Positions 1 through 11,700 of a stretch of 64,000 nt of DNA are shown here, piece after piece; the first letter of the stretch is position 1; every line of letters begins with the position of its first letter. The position numbers and the translations under genes are program-made. The DNA is from Branchiostoma floridae. Lineage: Eukaryota; Chordata; Leptocardii; Amphioxiformes; Branchiostomatidae. Under the pieces are notes generated by a model. It worked only from the letters and a program-made list of their open reading frames with translations. It ran no database searches and was not told where the DNA came from. The stretch spans positions 7,526,424-7,590,423 of the forward strand of contig NC_049994.1 in the NCBI RefSeq assembly GCF_000003815.2, written 5' to 3'.

Positions 1-138
1 GTTTGCCCTTCTGAAGATCTGACTGGAATATTCGGATGAACTGATGTATATGATGAATATGATGTATGTAGCGTTTATTCCGGCCAATTACGATAATTAT
101 CTAATTCAACGTTAAATGTAGATTAAAGCTAACGTATG

Positions 139-230
<92 letters not shown>

Positions 231-721
231 CGCATGCCACGTTATTATCAACGCCAATGAGGTGTCTGAGTAGTTTTCAGGGTGTTTTAGCGTTCAAAAT
301 GATCTTAGTGTATGGACCTAGTATAACACGTAAAATAAAGATAATTTATGCAAATCATTATGACGTCATGATTACATCATCAAGAACTAGAGTTCAACGA
401 ATCCATCTCTTCGCCAAATAATCATGCCTTTATTTAAGACTTTAAGGTCTTATTCATGTATTACTAAATAGCAAATGACTGCATGAACTGTGTTCCTCAC
501 AAACACACAAATATTACCAAAACCCAGACTGTGACCTGACAGATGACATGGTAGCATCCCTGGTCAATCAGAATTTCATGCTTGTCAAAGACTTTTTCCC
601 CAGTGTAAGGGCGTCCAGCTCACAAGCTAAGGCTGCTCCAGCAAAACATCTATATAACAGCTGTGTCCATAGATATAGGTCAAAATGAGATATATAGAGC
701 ACAGTTTATTTCTGTTAATAA
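1..721. other. Intergenic sequence, no gene seen
   Basis: AT-rich intergenic DNA. Apart from the TA microsatellite listed separately I see no open frame with coding character, no RNA gene and no splice-bounded exon. Confidence 0.5.
141..227. repeat. TA dinucleotide microsatellite
   Basis: An almost pure run of alternating T and A about 85 bases long, with one small interruption (acat) near position 171. It is self-complementary, so it could extrude a cruciform or slip during replication. Confidence 0.95.
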
Positions 722-1745
722 GTTTTACTGAAGTACCTTAGGAAGCCACTAGGGGGCCCACTATCATAATTTATCTTCGTTTTCCTGACCCCTACCCACC
801 TACCAAATATTATCAGGATTTTTTCAAGGCTTCTCGAGTTATACATTCCACAAACAAACGGACGCACACACTTGGCCCGCTACCGTCCTAACGAAAAATG
901 CTACGTCAACTATTTTCGAACACAACCTTCCTTTCCGCAACCGCTACTTAAATACTAAATATCATGAAAATCCATACACAGCTTCTTGAGTTATATGCTG
1001 TTGGCATGGATTTATGAACTTTCCTCATTAATTATGCAAATTAGCTACTGATTTGCATAATTAGTATTACATTGTATAAGTCATCACTCATTCTATCTAC
1101 ATACCGAAAATCCTGANNNNNNNNNNNNNNNNNNNNNNNNNNNNNNNNNNNNNNNNNNNNNNNNNNNNNNNNNNNNNNNNNNNNNNNNNNNNNNNNNNNN
1201 NNNNNNNNNNNNNNNNNNNNNNNNNNNNNNNNNNNNNNNNNNNNNNNNNNNNNNNNNNNNNNNNNNNNNNNNNNNNNNNNNNNNNNNNAAATTAAAAGTT
1301 TTGCTGCAGTATCTTAGGCAGCCACTAGGGTGCCCATTATCGAACTTGACCTTTGTTTTTCTAACCCCCATCCACCTAACAAATATAATCAGGATCCATT
1401 CAAGGGTTCTCGAGTTATCTTGCATACAGACAAACGCACTTACATACAAATCCCGCTACAGCACCGTAGGTAAGAGCCAGGTAAACCATTTTCGCACTTG
1501 ACCTTCCTCTTCAAAACCGCTACACACCTACCAAGTTTCGTGAAAATCGCCCGGCTAGATTTTGACTTATGCTGCCCAAAACAAACCGCAAAAAACATAC
1601 CAAGCTCGCTGCAGTACCGTAGGAAAACGCCAGGTAAACCGTTTTCAAACTTGGCATTCCTTTCGACAACCGCTACACACCTACCAAAAATCACAAAGTT
1701 CCATCCACAATTTCTCGAGTTATATGCTGTTGACCTACATACAGA
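722..1745. repeat. Block of dispersed-repeat fragments, interrupted by an N gap
   Basis: Several ~150-250 bp relatives follow each other. Each carries a stretch like 'taggcagccactagggtgcc', then 'cctacccacctaccaa', then 'ctcgagttat', for example near 735-845, 1305-1415, 1605-1720. The same signature recurs at 33330-33450. They look like decayed copies of one mobile repeat, probably related in inverted orientation to the 1.08 kb family at 1901 and 17944. The short open frames through this block are not coding. Confidence 0.6.
1117..1288. other. Assembly gap (172 N)
   Basis: Run of N inside repetitive sequence. Any open frame crossing it is meaningless. Confidence 1.
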
Positions 1746-1900
1746 CCCAAATCGACAAAAACATACTCTTCTTGGCGAAGAGAATAAAAAGGCCAGTCGC
1801 TCACTTTCAGATGTTCCCCCTGGCTTGTAATTCGATGATTATCACTAAAACGTTACAAAAATGTACATAATAGTGACTTGAAAAGATCCACGTGCAGTTT

Positions 1901-2980
1901 TTACCTCCATGAAATGTCATGGAGGTTATATTTTACCCTGCGTTTGTGTGTCTGTCTGTTTGTCTGTCTGTCTGTCAACAAGATAACTCAAGAATGGCTG
2001 GATGGATTAGTTTCATACTTGGTGTGTTGGTGGGGTGCGATGAAAGCTGGAAGTGATTAGATTTTGGGCCCCCTAGCGGCTATCCTTGGTACTGCAGCGC
2101 AACTTCCGGTTTTGCTATCTCGTGTTCTGAACAAGATATGGTCCCAATTTTTGATATGTTAGATAGCTATTGTGCTCAGGAATAAGTGACATAAGTTTGG
2201 GCCCCCTAGCGTCTAGTTTAGGGATAGCAGGGGCATTTTTGTCAAAATCTTCTGAAGTGCATAACTCAAGAAGGAAACAATTGATTTTCATGATGTTTGG
2301 TATGTAGGTACCTTAGACTATATTATACAAGATAAAATACTAATTATGTAAAACTAGATTACATTTGCATAATTAATGAGCTTATTCTATCATAGCAGTG
2401 TTTTCTACGTATCTCTTGTACCGGACATGAAATGGTTTTGATATTTGGGTGGTAGATAGCTTTTAACGTCATGACAAAGTGGGGCAAGTTTCAGCCCCCT
2501 AACATTTAATTTTGGGGTTTTTAGGCACAGGCGTTTTTATCAAGACACTCCAAAGAGGATAACTATAGAAAGGAATAATGCATTGCCATCATTTTTGGCA
2601 TGCAGGTAGGTTAGGCAAAGATGCTCATAATGATATACATTTTATGCAAATGAGGACTTGATTTGCATATTTAATGAGGAAATTGTACAATTCCATTGTT
2701 TTCAATAGCTGAACTTCAGTAAATGTAACACATGTAATTATGATAGGTGAAACATAAGCAGATACCAAATATGCAAATGAGGAACTGATTTGCATAATAT
2801 ATTCAAAAATAGCAAATCCGCATAAAGACTGATGATGGAAATTTTATACTTGTGACATGTGTACGTTAGTCAATAATTAACATCGCTTTGCATAAATTAT
2901 GTAAATGGTAAGTAAGTCATTTGCATGAAATTTACAAAAGCTCCCAATTTTCATGGAGGTATGAGGTCGCCGAACTCTAG
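1901..2980. mobile_element. 1.08 kb dispersed repeat, copy A
   Basis: The sequence starts with the short palindrome 'cctccatgaaatgtcatgg' and ends with 'catggaggtatgaggtcg' followed by 'ccgaactctag'. Copy B at 17944-19033 matches almost end to end, so the borders are defined by comparison. The left part includes a (gtct)n tract. No coding frame, no clear terminal inverted repeat beyond the short 'acctccatg / catggaggt' ends, and no obvious target duplication. It is probably a non-autonomous DNA element. The family is unknown to me. Confidence 0.75.
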
Positions 2981-3053
2981 TTTAATTTTATTTTGAAATG
3001 CTGATGTTTTGTCGATTTACGTAGATAATTTCATTGATGTTTAACAAATTGCA

Positions 3054-3299
3054 ATGAGGAAGACACCCACCTCAGACATTCATATGGTGATGTGCGTAGC
3101 ACCAGCCGTTCAGTCGTGCCCTCAGCCTCTTGATTCTTGTTCAAATTCTGGTGACGGTGTAACGGCCATGACCCAAACGTTTCAACGGTACCACATGCCC
3201 GAATTTAACAAAGGAACCCCGGAACATCTTATAAGTCCATTGTATAAGTCCACAACAGGCGCCGCATTCCTTGACTACAAGTGGTATCCAAGTTTATGA
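3054..3299 (+). CDS. Unrecognised 81-codon open frame, possible terminal exon
   Basis: An uninterrupted 81-codon frame ending in TGA with balanced amino-acid use (Pro, Ser, Tyr, Trp) and higher GC than its surroundings. It ends in a Tyr-Lys-Trp-Tyr-Pro-Ser-Leu tail. I recognise no domain. It could be the last exon of a gene whose other exons lie outside the window or in the N gaps, or a chance frame. No convincing acceptor precedes the ATG. Confidence 0.2.
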   Translation: MRKTPTSDIHMVMCVAPAVQSCPQPLDSCSNSGDGVTAMTQTFQRYHMPEFNKGTPEHLISPLYKSTTGAAFLDYKWYPSL

Positions 3300-4587
3300 A
3301 GCTACAGAGAGCAAATTCTGACACGACGTCGGTGTGTTTTGGTTGTCCACCATCTTGGAAATTTCCAAGTCTCGTACCCAGGACATTGTGAGATAACCTA
3401 AACTGGATAAGAGAAGAGAGAATAGCCAGGGTTCCAATTCCTTCGTCATCGTTTATAGCAAGCAGAAAATATATCTAAACATAGTAGGGCAGGTAGACTT
3501 TTATGTATGGCTCTTCTAAAATATTTGGTTCACCTATAAAAATTGTTCCCCGCAACAACTTCTTCCAAATGGAGTGAGTTAGTACGTTTTTATGAGATGA
3601 CAATGAGCTTCATTACTCGTGCATTTCTACTGAGATACACTGAACTTGAACATGTTTCAGTNNNNNNNNNNNNNNNNNNNNNNNNNNNNNNNNNNNNNNN
3701 NNNNNNNNNNNNNNNNNNNNNNNNNNNNNNNNNNNNNNNNNNNNNNNNNNNNNNNNNNNNNTGCCCACTATTTTTAAACATTCCGCTGGCTGTATATCCC
3801 CAAATCGTTATATCATATATATTAGACAATGGTCGCAGCTGTATCGTACCGCAACCACTTCCAAAGCAACTTGAATCGCCATCAGAAGTGTTTTGTAACC
3901 CATGCTTCGCCAATTGAGTCACATTGTCCTACGCAAAGGCGAAACATAGTCGTCAGAGGGACTCCATCAGGAATAACTGACTGACGGTACTCTGCTATAG
4001 GAGAATGATTGAGTCAGTGAAGTCAAGTTTCTGAGTGAGATGAGATGCTGTTACAGTTGTCGCTGTATGAACCGCTTTTCATCTTCATGATAGTAACATC
4101 AGCCTCTTCGAACTTGATTTAAAAAAAATACTGTTTTCTGCTTAGAATCAATTACAAGTCACCGCGCGTGTGCTGTGTCTTTTTGTTCCAACATTTTAAA
4201 AACCTTTGTTAGACTGAGATGAGAAAATGTTTAGAACATGTTTGTAACCTTTGCTTGACTTTCGAAATATTCATACCGTATTTCTACATGTTCGAAACAT
4301 TTCTAACGTTCTTCTATCGTAAGTTGTGTTTTTAAGTTTTGAAACTCTCCGACTTCTGCAACATTCAAGAAAAGTTTTATTGGAAACAGACGAAGACCTG
4401 GGCTTGACCGTGGGAACTGGCCGCACAATGAATGCCCGACCCTACATCATTGTTGTAACACAAAACAAAGATAGCGTTTCAAGATGTTGTCACAGCGTGA
4501 AGGCGTTGTATACACAGGCAGAAAACTCGTCGTGCAATGACGGCATTGCCTCTGATAAGTTCAGTCTCTAGCTCTGTCACACACTAG
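3300..4587. other. Intergenic sequence, no gene seen
   Basis: No supported gene. It contains a 100-N gap at 3662-3761. Frames in this stretch are short, and two of them run across the Ns. Confidence 0.5.
3662..3761. other. Assembly gap (100 N)
   Basis: Exactly 100 N, the usual placeholder for a gap of unknown size. Confidence 1.
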
Positions 4588-4744
4588 TCTCCAAGCAGAC
4601 CCTACGGTGCCTTAGAAATAGTATCAAAGCTGGCAAAGGACTTAGTATAGCGGCACCATTGAACGTTTGACTTCCTTTGGCCGGTTATACTCCTTGTTCA
4701 CCTTTGATACTATCTCCCAGGCACCGTAGCGTCTGCTCGGAGAC
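4588..4744. mobile_element. 157 bp MITE with ~40 bp inverted repeats
   Basis: The left arm (gtctccaagcagaccctacgg ...) and right arm (... ccgtagcgtctgctcggagac) are reverse complements over about 40 bases with few mismatches, around a ~75 bp loop. Its 'ctccaagcag' ends resemble those of the MITE at 36578-36838. No clear target duplication. Confidence 0.75.
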
Positions 4745-4911
4745 ACACAGCCTTCCGACCTTTTCCAGACCCGATCATGATAGATCTCAATCGTGAGGAA
4801 GGTAATACGTGGTAACGATTTTGAGAAATGAGAGTCGGGAAAATTACACTCTGCTCGGTTGCGATAAAAGGGGTAAACTGGAACTGACCCTTAACTGCTG
4901 AGGCGTTTGAA

Positions 4912-4934
4912 AACAAACAAACAAACAAACAAAT
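4912..4934. repeat. (CAAA)n microsatellite
   Basis: About six repeats of caaa. Confidence 0.9.
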
Positions 4935-5287
4935 TCCAGGTGTAACAGTCGCGTTTCTTTTTAACATGCAATGTATTTATCATTTATCGGCATTTCAGTG
5001 TACGTTTCTTCTAATTTTCTAAACGCATCTTGTAGTCTATTAGCTGCAAATTACGTAAAAAATCAAGCCAAAATATTACAAAAACACTGCTAAAAAGCCC
5101 AACTGCTACTTCACATCTGCTTGGACTCGGGATAAAGGCTACCACCTGCAGAATTTAAGATCACGTAACGTTGCAAACAACCGGCCGACCGAACATCCAA
5201 ATAGAAGTTAAATACTATTGAAAAGTGTCGTCTGTAATACAATAACGGTTATTTATGTAGAATCATTGCTCTTACCGTTGAGGTAAA

Positions 5288-5480
5288 TACTGTAAGAGGG
5301 GAAGTGTTCACGGGGATTTAATTTCAGAATGGGGGAGAAAATAATACAAAGTTTTCGATGTTTGACTTCGCGTTTGAAATAAGTTAGTTGAGAGGGAACG
5401 AGACAAAAAAAATGTTTTCTAAGTGGTCAAGAGAAGCCCGCGAACATAAGAGCATCGCGAACATTTTCGTTTTTACAGTA
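5288..5480. mobile_element. MITE of the TACTGTAAA-end family
   Basis: Begins 'tactgtaagagg' and ends 'cgtttttacagta'. Internally it carries 'gttcacggggatttaattt' and, in inverted sense, 'gcgaac' stretches. Relatives occur at 11226-11326 and 43976-45476, with decayed pieces near 7440-7500, 13980-14048 and 32119. This is a recurrent non-autonomous family of the window. Confidence 0.7.
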
Positions 5481-5771
5481 ATAAACAACACTGTTCACCT
5501 GTCAGCCACATAGACAAAATACTCCTACCCAACATGCACTGCGTCATAAGGAGGCTGTGTATGAAGGTTTACAATCCTCCTTGATTACACCTACAATTCT
5601 ATCAAAATTTCGCCAAAGATATGGGTCATGCAAGTATTCAAAATAATTTCTACGTGAATGTAATGGATAAAATTGGCCATAAGGTGATTTTTACGCGTAC
5701 AATAATAGGATTGAAGTATACCATGTATAGGGTATACTACAAACTCCCTTGTCGCCCACACTAAGTTCAAA

Positions 5772-8700
5772 ATGGCGGACGTAGGTTCAGATTCTGCACA
5801 GGAGGGTGGTTCTGAAGCCAGCACACCGAGTAGCAGCAAGGTAAGAGCACCAAAGGACGTGTCAGAATAGAAATTAGATACTTATAGTCCATCTGGACTT
5901 GTTTCATGATGAACATGAGAGTTACAGGGTTTGTACGCGTGGTTTTGTATCTTCAGTGGGGAGGGGGGTCATGTTGCTTGAAATTTTGGGTACAGAAAAA
6001 AAAAATCACATCATACAGATGCAGATGCTGAAGAAATGATACCATACCTATTAAGTTTGTTGAGTTATAAGAATTTGCANNNNNNNNNNNNNNNNNNNNN
6101 NNNNNNNNNNNNNNNNNNNNNNNNNNNNNNNNNNNNNNNNNNNNNNNNNNNNNNNNNNNNNNNNNNNNNNNNNNNNNNNNNNNNNNNNNNNNNNNNNNNN
6201 NNNNNNNNNNNNNNNNNNNNNNNNNNNNNNNNNNNNNNNNNNNNNNNNNNNNNNNNNNNNNNNNNNNNNNNNNNNNNNNNNNNNNNNNNNNNNNNNNNNN
6301 NNNNNNNNNNNNNNNNNNNNNNNNNNNNNNNNNNNNNNNNNNNNNNNNNNNNNNNNNNNNNNNNNNNNNNNNNNNNNNNNNNNNNNNNNNNNNNNNNNNN
6401 NNNNNNNNNNNNNNNNNNNNNNNNNNNNNNNNNNNNNNNNNNNNNNNNNNNNNNNNNNNNNNNNNNNNNNNNNNNNNNNNNNNNNNNNNNNNNNNNNNNN
6501 NNNNNNNNNNNNNNNNNNNNNNNGATATTGATCCAGATGGCGGACGGAATGAGTTTAGTATGAGTTAGGCATAGCGATCTGTTGACAAAGGTCGCCTTTC
6601 GGGCTACTTTGGGGAAAGTGGAGATCGCGAACACCCCGGCGCGGTGTGCAAGACTCCAGGGAAGCCGGGGACGTGCAAAAAAACGGAGGAAAAGGTATCT
6701 CCACGGAACCGATACGCAAATACTTTTTAGTCCAATACGTTCCCCCCCGACTAGAAACAAAAACATCCTGTATATTAATTATTATATTACAATTAAATAA
6801 GTTTTTCGTTTCTAGTCGCCCCGGCTAATAAAACCTAATTATAAGCTCAAAAATCATCAAATTTTGAAACCAGTCCATAATTTCTTTAACTGAATATATC
6901 GAAAGAAAGAATGTATGTAATCATTTAGATAGGTCACCATTTGTACAGAGTTTCGTTGTAATTTTAGCATATGCAATTTCCTTGTTTCATTCTCTCTTGA
7001 TAATATCATTGATGACAGTTAGCGGTTTGTATAATGTTATGCATGTTGTAAAAAGTCTCACTCTTCAGGGGATTTATCTTCTTTGATTTTGTTTGTAGTA
7101 TGCCATGTTCTACATTGATGTCTAATTGTCGAGTTGTCATAGAACTAAGTGTATGTTTTTTGGTGCATGCTGGGTAATCTAGCGGGTGACGTCGCTGCTC
7201 AGCGTGATGGAGATCTCGGTGACGGAGCCGGAGCGCCGTACGGGCGTGACCGCCATTAACATGAAGGAGACGTACACGGTTTATCTGGTGGAGACAAGGT
7301 ACGCAAAATATTGTAAATATAGAAATGTTGTGGTGGTTCTATGTGCATGGTTTTCACGTTGCCAATTCATTCGACTCGAAACCACCGAGAGCATTTTTCC
7401 ATGACAGTACATGTATGTGGCTACAGTAGATGGCGATACCGCGAAGTCAAAACCACCGTGAACACTCCATTTTCCCGCCACTGCGAAATGAAATTCCCGC
7501 AAACTTAAATGCAATTACAGGATGGTGGTCTCACTCTGAATGAGAAGCACTGTACATTCATGAACTTTTGCCATGATTTTATTTTGTCATAGAGGGGAAA
7601 CGGAGGTTTTTACAGTGTAGTAATAAATTTTTACAGTATTTCTTTTTTCCTCTGTTTCTTCAAAGTCTTTTTCTTTGTCTCCAAACAAATAAGGTCCATG
7701 ATCTGGACCAGTTGGCTGTCACCATGGTTACTGATAAAGTAGCACACACCCTTTGGCATTCAATTATACATGTACTATGTAGCAAGTGGTAGGACAGAGT
7801 TGAAGGGGCTGGTCACCAATGATTCTGAATGTATTCGAGTAAAAATAAACAGAGCAGTACATGTAGTTTGTTGGGCTAGAAGATGTGAAGGTAAACATGT
7901 TTTTGCTTGAAAATGTGACCTTCCTAGTTGACAACTCTTACTGTTCTCTTGACTTTCAGAATCACAGACATGAAGTCAGAACTGCTGCCTGAGACCTTTA
8001 CGGATGAGACCTTCTCCCTGTGGCGGCGCTACAGTGAGTTTGAGCTGCTGAGGAACTACCTGTGTGTGACCTACCCTGCTGTGGTCATCCCTCCACTGCC
8101 TGAAAAAAAGGTACTGTTTGTTTGTTTGCTTGTTTGTTTGTTTGTTTGTTTGTTTGTTTGTGGAGACACCACAGTGAGTTTGAGCTGCTGAGGAACTACC
8201 TGTGTGTGACCTACCCTGCTGTGGTCATCCCTCCACTGCCTGAGAAAAAGGTACTGTTTCCAAGGCTTGAAATACCGCATGCATATGCAAATTTGTGCAT
8301 GTAACATTGGGGTGGTGACCAAATAGACCAAACTTGCACCAGTGCAAGTTGTTTTATCCATTGTTACCTCACATTAGGAAAAACCTTACACATACCAAGA
8401 ATATTATCTGTCCTTGAAAGGTAAAAGAAAAAAAACCCTGAATCAAATGACAAGCCAAACAATATTTAAGGACAATTTCATCTCTACAATGCTAACAATT
8501 CTGATTCTGTTATCATTTTGGGGGGGATTTGCTTATGTGTAGCTTTAAAGCTTAGTGGTGTCGATTATTGTTTCAGTTTGTTCACTGACAGGTATATGTA
8601 CTTCAGACGTATACATGTAGGTTCGGACCTGGAGCTGAACAATTCTTAAGCTACAGGTACAGGAAAGGGCTTTTAGATACACAGCCCCAGTCACTATGAC

Positions 8701-11700
8701 CCAACTTCAGGGTTCTCCCCAGATTTTTTTAGTATAGTGGAGGGGCTGGCAAAAATAACCCGAACCAATGCACTGACCTTGCATGAAAATCATTTTGCAA
8801 TGACAGGGGCCCGGTGTCAAATACTACAAGTATAAATACTATAATATATTGTAGTGATTCCTTTGTTGTGAAGTGGCAAAACGACTATTGTTTTGATCAT
8901 CGCCCATTCACAAGTTTTTGCAGACAATGCCCACTTGAAAAGTGATGCTACTTGGCACAAAAATCTGTGAATTTTCATTAATCTTAGCAAAACTAACCAA
9001 GAAAATAGGGAAGAAACACACTAAATTTCAAAAGTAGTATAGTGGAGGGGAGCAAAGAGTACAGTGGAGGGCCTCCATTATTCCATCCTCTGGGGAGGAC
9101 CCTGTGGGATTTGAACCTGTGACCTCCCATATGCGCTTACATTGTACGTCTCCCTTGTTGTTCCCAGATCCACATGATGTGGCAGAAGTTGTCAGGAGGG
9201 GAGGACAAGTTTGACCCAGACTTTATCGAGCGGCGCAGGGCGGGACTGGAGAGTTTCCTACTGAGGGTGGCGGCACACGGACAGCTGTCACAGGACAAAA
9301 TCTTCCACTGCTTCCTGCACCTGGTAAACCATCAGCAAAACCTTTCTTATTTGTGGCATCGTGCGTGATGTAACTGGTAGAGTGTTGGGCTCGGAACCTA
9401 GAGATCCTAAGTTTGATACTTGCCGTGCCGTCGCCGCTGTGCCCCTGGTAAATTCACTTGACACAACCTTCATAACTTCACCCAGGTGAAAAATGGGTAC
9501 CTGACTTCGGTTGGGAGGTAAAATGTTACCTTTACCTTCTGTTGTACAATAGTAATACAACAGAAATGCGAATTCCCAGTAGATTTGTTGTGGAGATGTT
9601 TCTACTGTCCCAATGATGATTTTACGATTTACAGTACACTTGTAGTTGGGATAACATTTCTTGTGCATTGTTGTTTGTACAGGGTGAAAATTGGAAGGAA
9701 ACAGTCTTGGCTACTGGCTATCAGAACAAAGTGAGTCTTTTCCTTTACGTTCCACTCAACAAAATAATAAAATAAGAATAAAGAGTATACTTTGGTATTT
9801 GCTGATACGATTCTATTGTTACTTATGTTTTGTGATTTTTCAAGTCAAGAGGAGGAGGAAGAAAAATAATCACTGTTGTACGTGACATGATTGTGTGTGT
9901 GCACTCTTTGATTATTTTCTGTGTACATTTGAGTCACTGCTATTATGTCACAAAACAACCAGAGCCGAAAGTCTGCTTTGGGACTACCAGAGGATATCAT
10001 CCATATAATCAAGTCAACATGGCCTAAAGCATGTGTCAGAGATAATTTTGATACAGTATTGGATCCTATGCTTGCTTGCTTGTTTGCTTGGTTAATCATG
10101 ATGCTTGCTCCTGTTTAAACTCCTGTACTTTCCCTTTCTGCTGCCTTAAGAAAATCTACTTGATTCTAAGGACTGCTCAGGTATTTAAGCACTATACCCT
10201 TATCTAACTTCCTTAAAAGTATGTAGGGAACAATAAAAACCTATATGAGTTATCAGCTAATGCATTACACATAGAATCAACATGCTACTTGACATGCTAA
10301 CTTTTTTCATACTGTGCTTCATACTGTGAATTTTGCCTACTAACTTGTATAACAAATTCAACAAGTTATACAAGAATGAGTTTTGTTTATGTATTAGGGT
10401 TAAGGAAAGGATTAACAATGCTGATGTTTTCTTTGATAGTTTTCCATTTAAAACATGTTTTTTTCTTTAGATGGACTCACGTCTGAAGACACTGAATGCC
10501 CAGTTCAGACTGAAGAACCCAGATAGGTATGCTGATTACCACTAATACAAATCTGCATAGGCGATAATGTAAAAGTTAGCAAGTTCAGGGTGTCATAATC
10601 TCATCCGTGAACATTCCAGGTCATAAGAACTCACCCCAAACAGCAGCCCGCTATCTCAAGTGTCCAAAAGTCTAATATTTAAACTTTCTGGCCAGTGGAA
10701 GGTCCCGTAGTCTTCGTGTTTGCCGCCATCTTGGCATCACGTGACCTCAAGTTAGGGACTGACCACTTCAAATTAGGGGTCAGGTCAGGCTAAAAAAATC
10801 AACCAAAAACTTGTTTTTTTGCCTAATCTGAACGTCTGCACCCTACACTGTCTCACCATATGAAATGTTTCTAACATTTTCCTGCTAAAAGTCGAAAATA
10901 GGCTAAAATACTGTATGGACTCGTTTTGGGCCTTCTGCGCCTGCGTCAATTAGGGTCATTGCCCTGTTGCATTTTACTGTTATCCAAAACAAACATGGTG
11001 ACCTTTGACCCTCTTCACTTCCTCCTAACAAGTTTACAGAGTTGACAAAAGACAGATTACAACTCTGAGTGTCCAGACCACTGCTGCAGCAGAACACAAT
11101 GGATTACTACTAAACCCTGTTTCCTGATCTGCAGACGTTTCCAAGACCTAAAGAACTACAGTAGTGAGCTGGAGGCCAACATCGCTAACCTGCTGAAGAT
11201 CAGGGAGGTACGTACAGTTTTCTCATACTGTAGTTCACAGGGATTTAATTTTCTGGCAGGGAGAAAACTTAGTGTTCGCAGTGGTTTTGAGTTCGCGATA
11301 GTGCTATAGACACATGCTGTACAGTAATGGAAACTCCAGTGCCTTAACGGACAGCCAGTCGGAAACCCTTAATGGTAGTGACTGTACAATGGTGTAGTAT
11401 TGTGTGCAAGTAGCTTGACAAAAGGAAAACTACCATGAGGAAACATCCAGCATTTTCTAAGAAAATGTTGCCTTTCTAGTTGTTTTTACAATTCCTTCTC
11501 ATTTAACTCAATCCCAACATCTGTGTTGTGAGCTCCAGTTAGCAGTCTATATAATTGGTAGACTAAATGTTTTCATCTTGAATTTGAATGCACGAATCTC
11601 ACCACATTACTACTATGGACTCTGTACTAGTAATAATACTAGTTCAAAGGTCATTTTCATTGTACAATGTTGAGATCAATATCTGTTTTGTCTTGTTCAC

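Noticed and set aside
6036-6766. Long frames across the N gap
   Set aside because: They are open only because Ns give no stops.
9355-9430. Functional tRNA gene
   Set aside because: A- and B-box-like sequences are present, but I cannot fold a full cloverleaf, and the tail is shared with other repeats; tRNA-derived SINE fits better.
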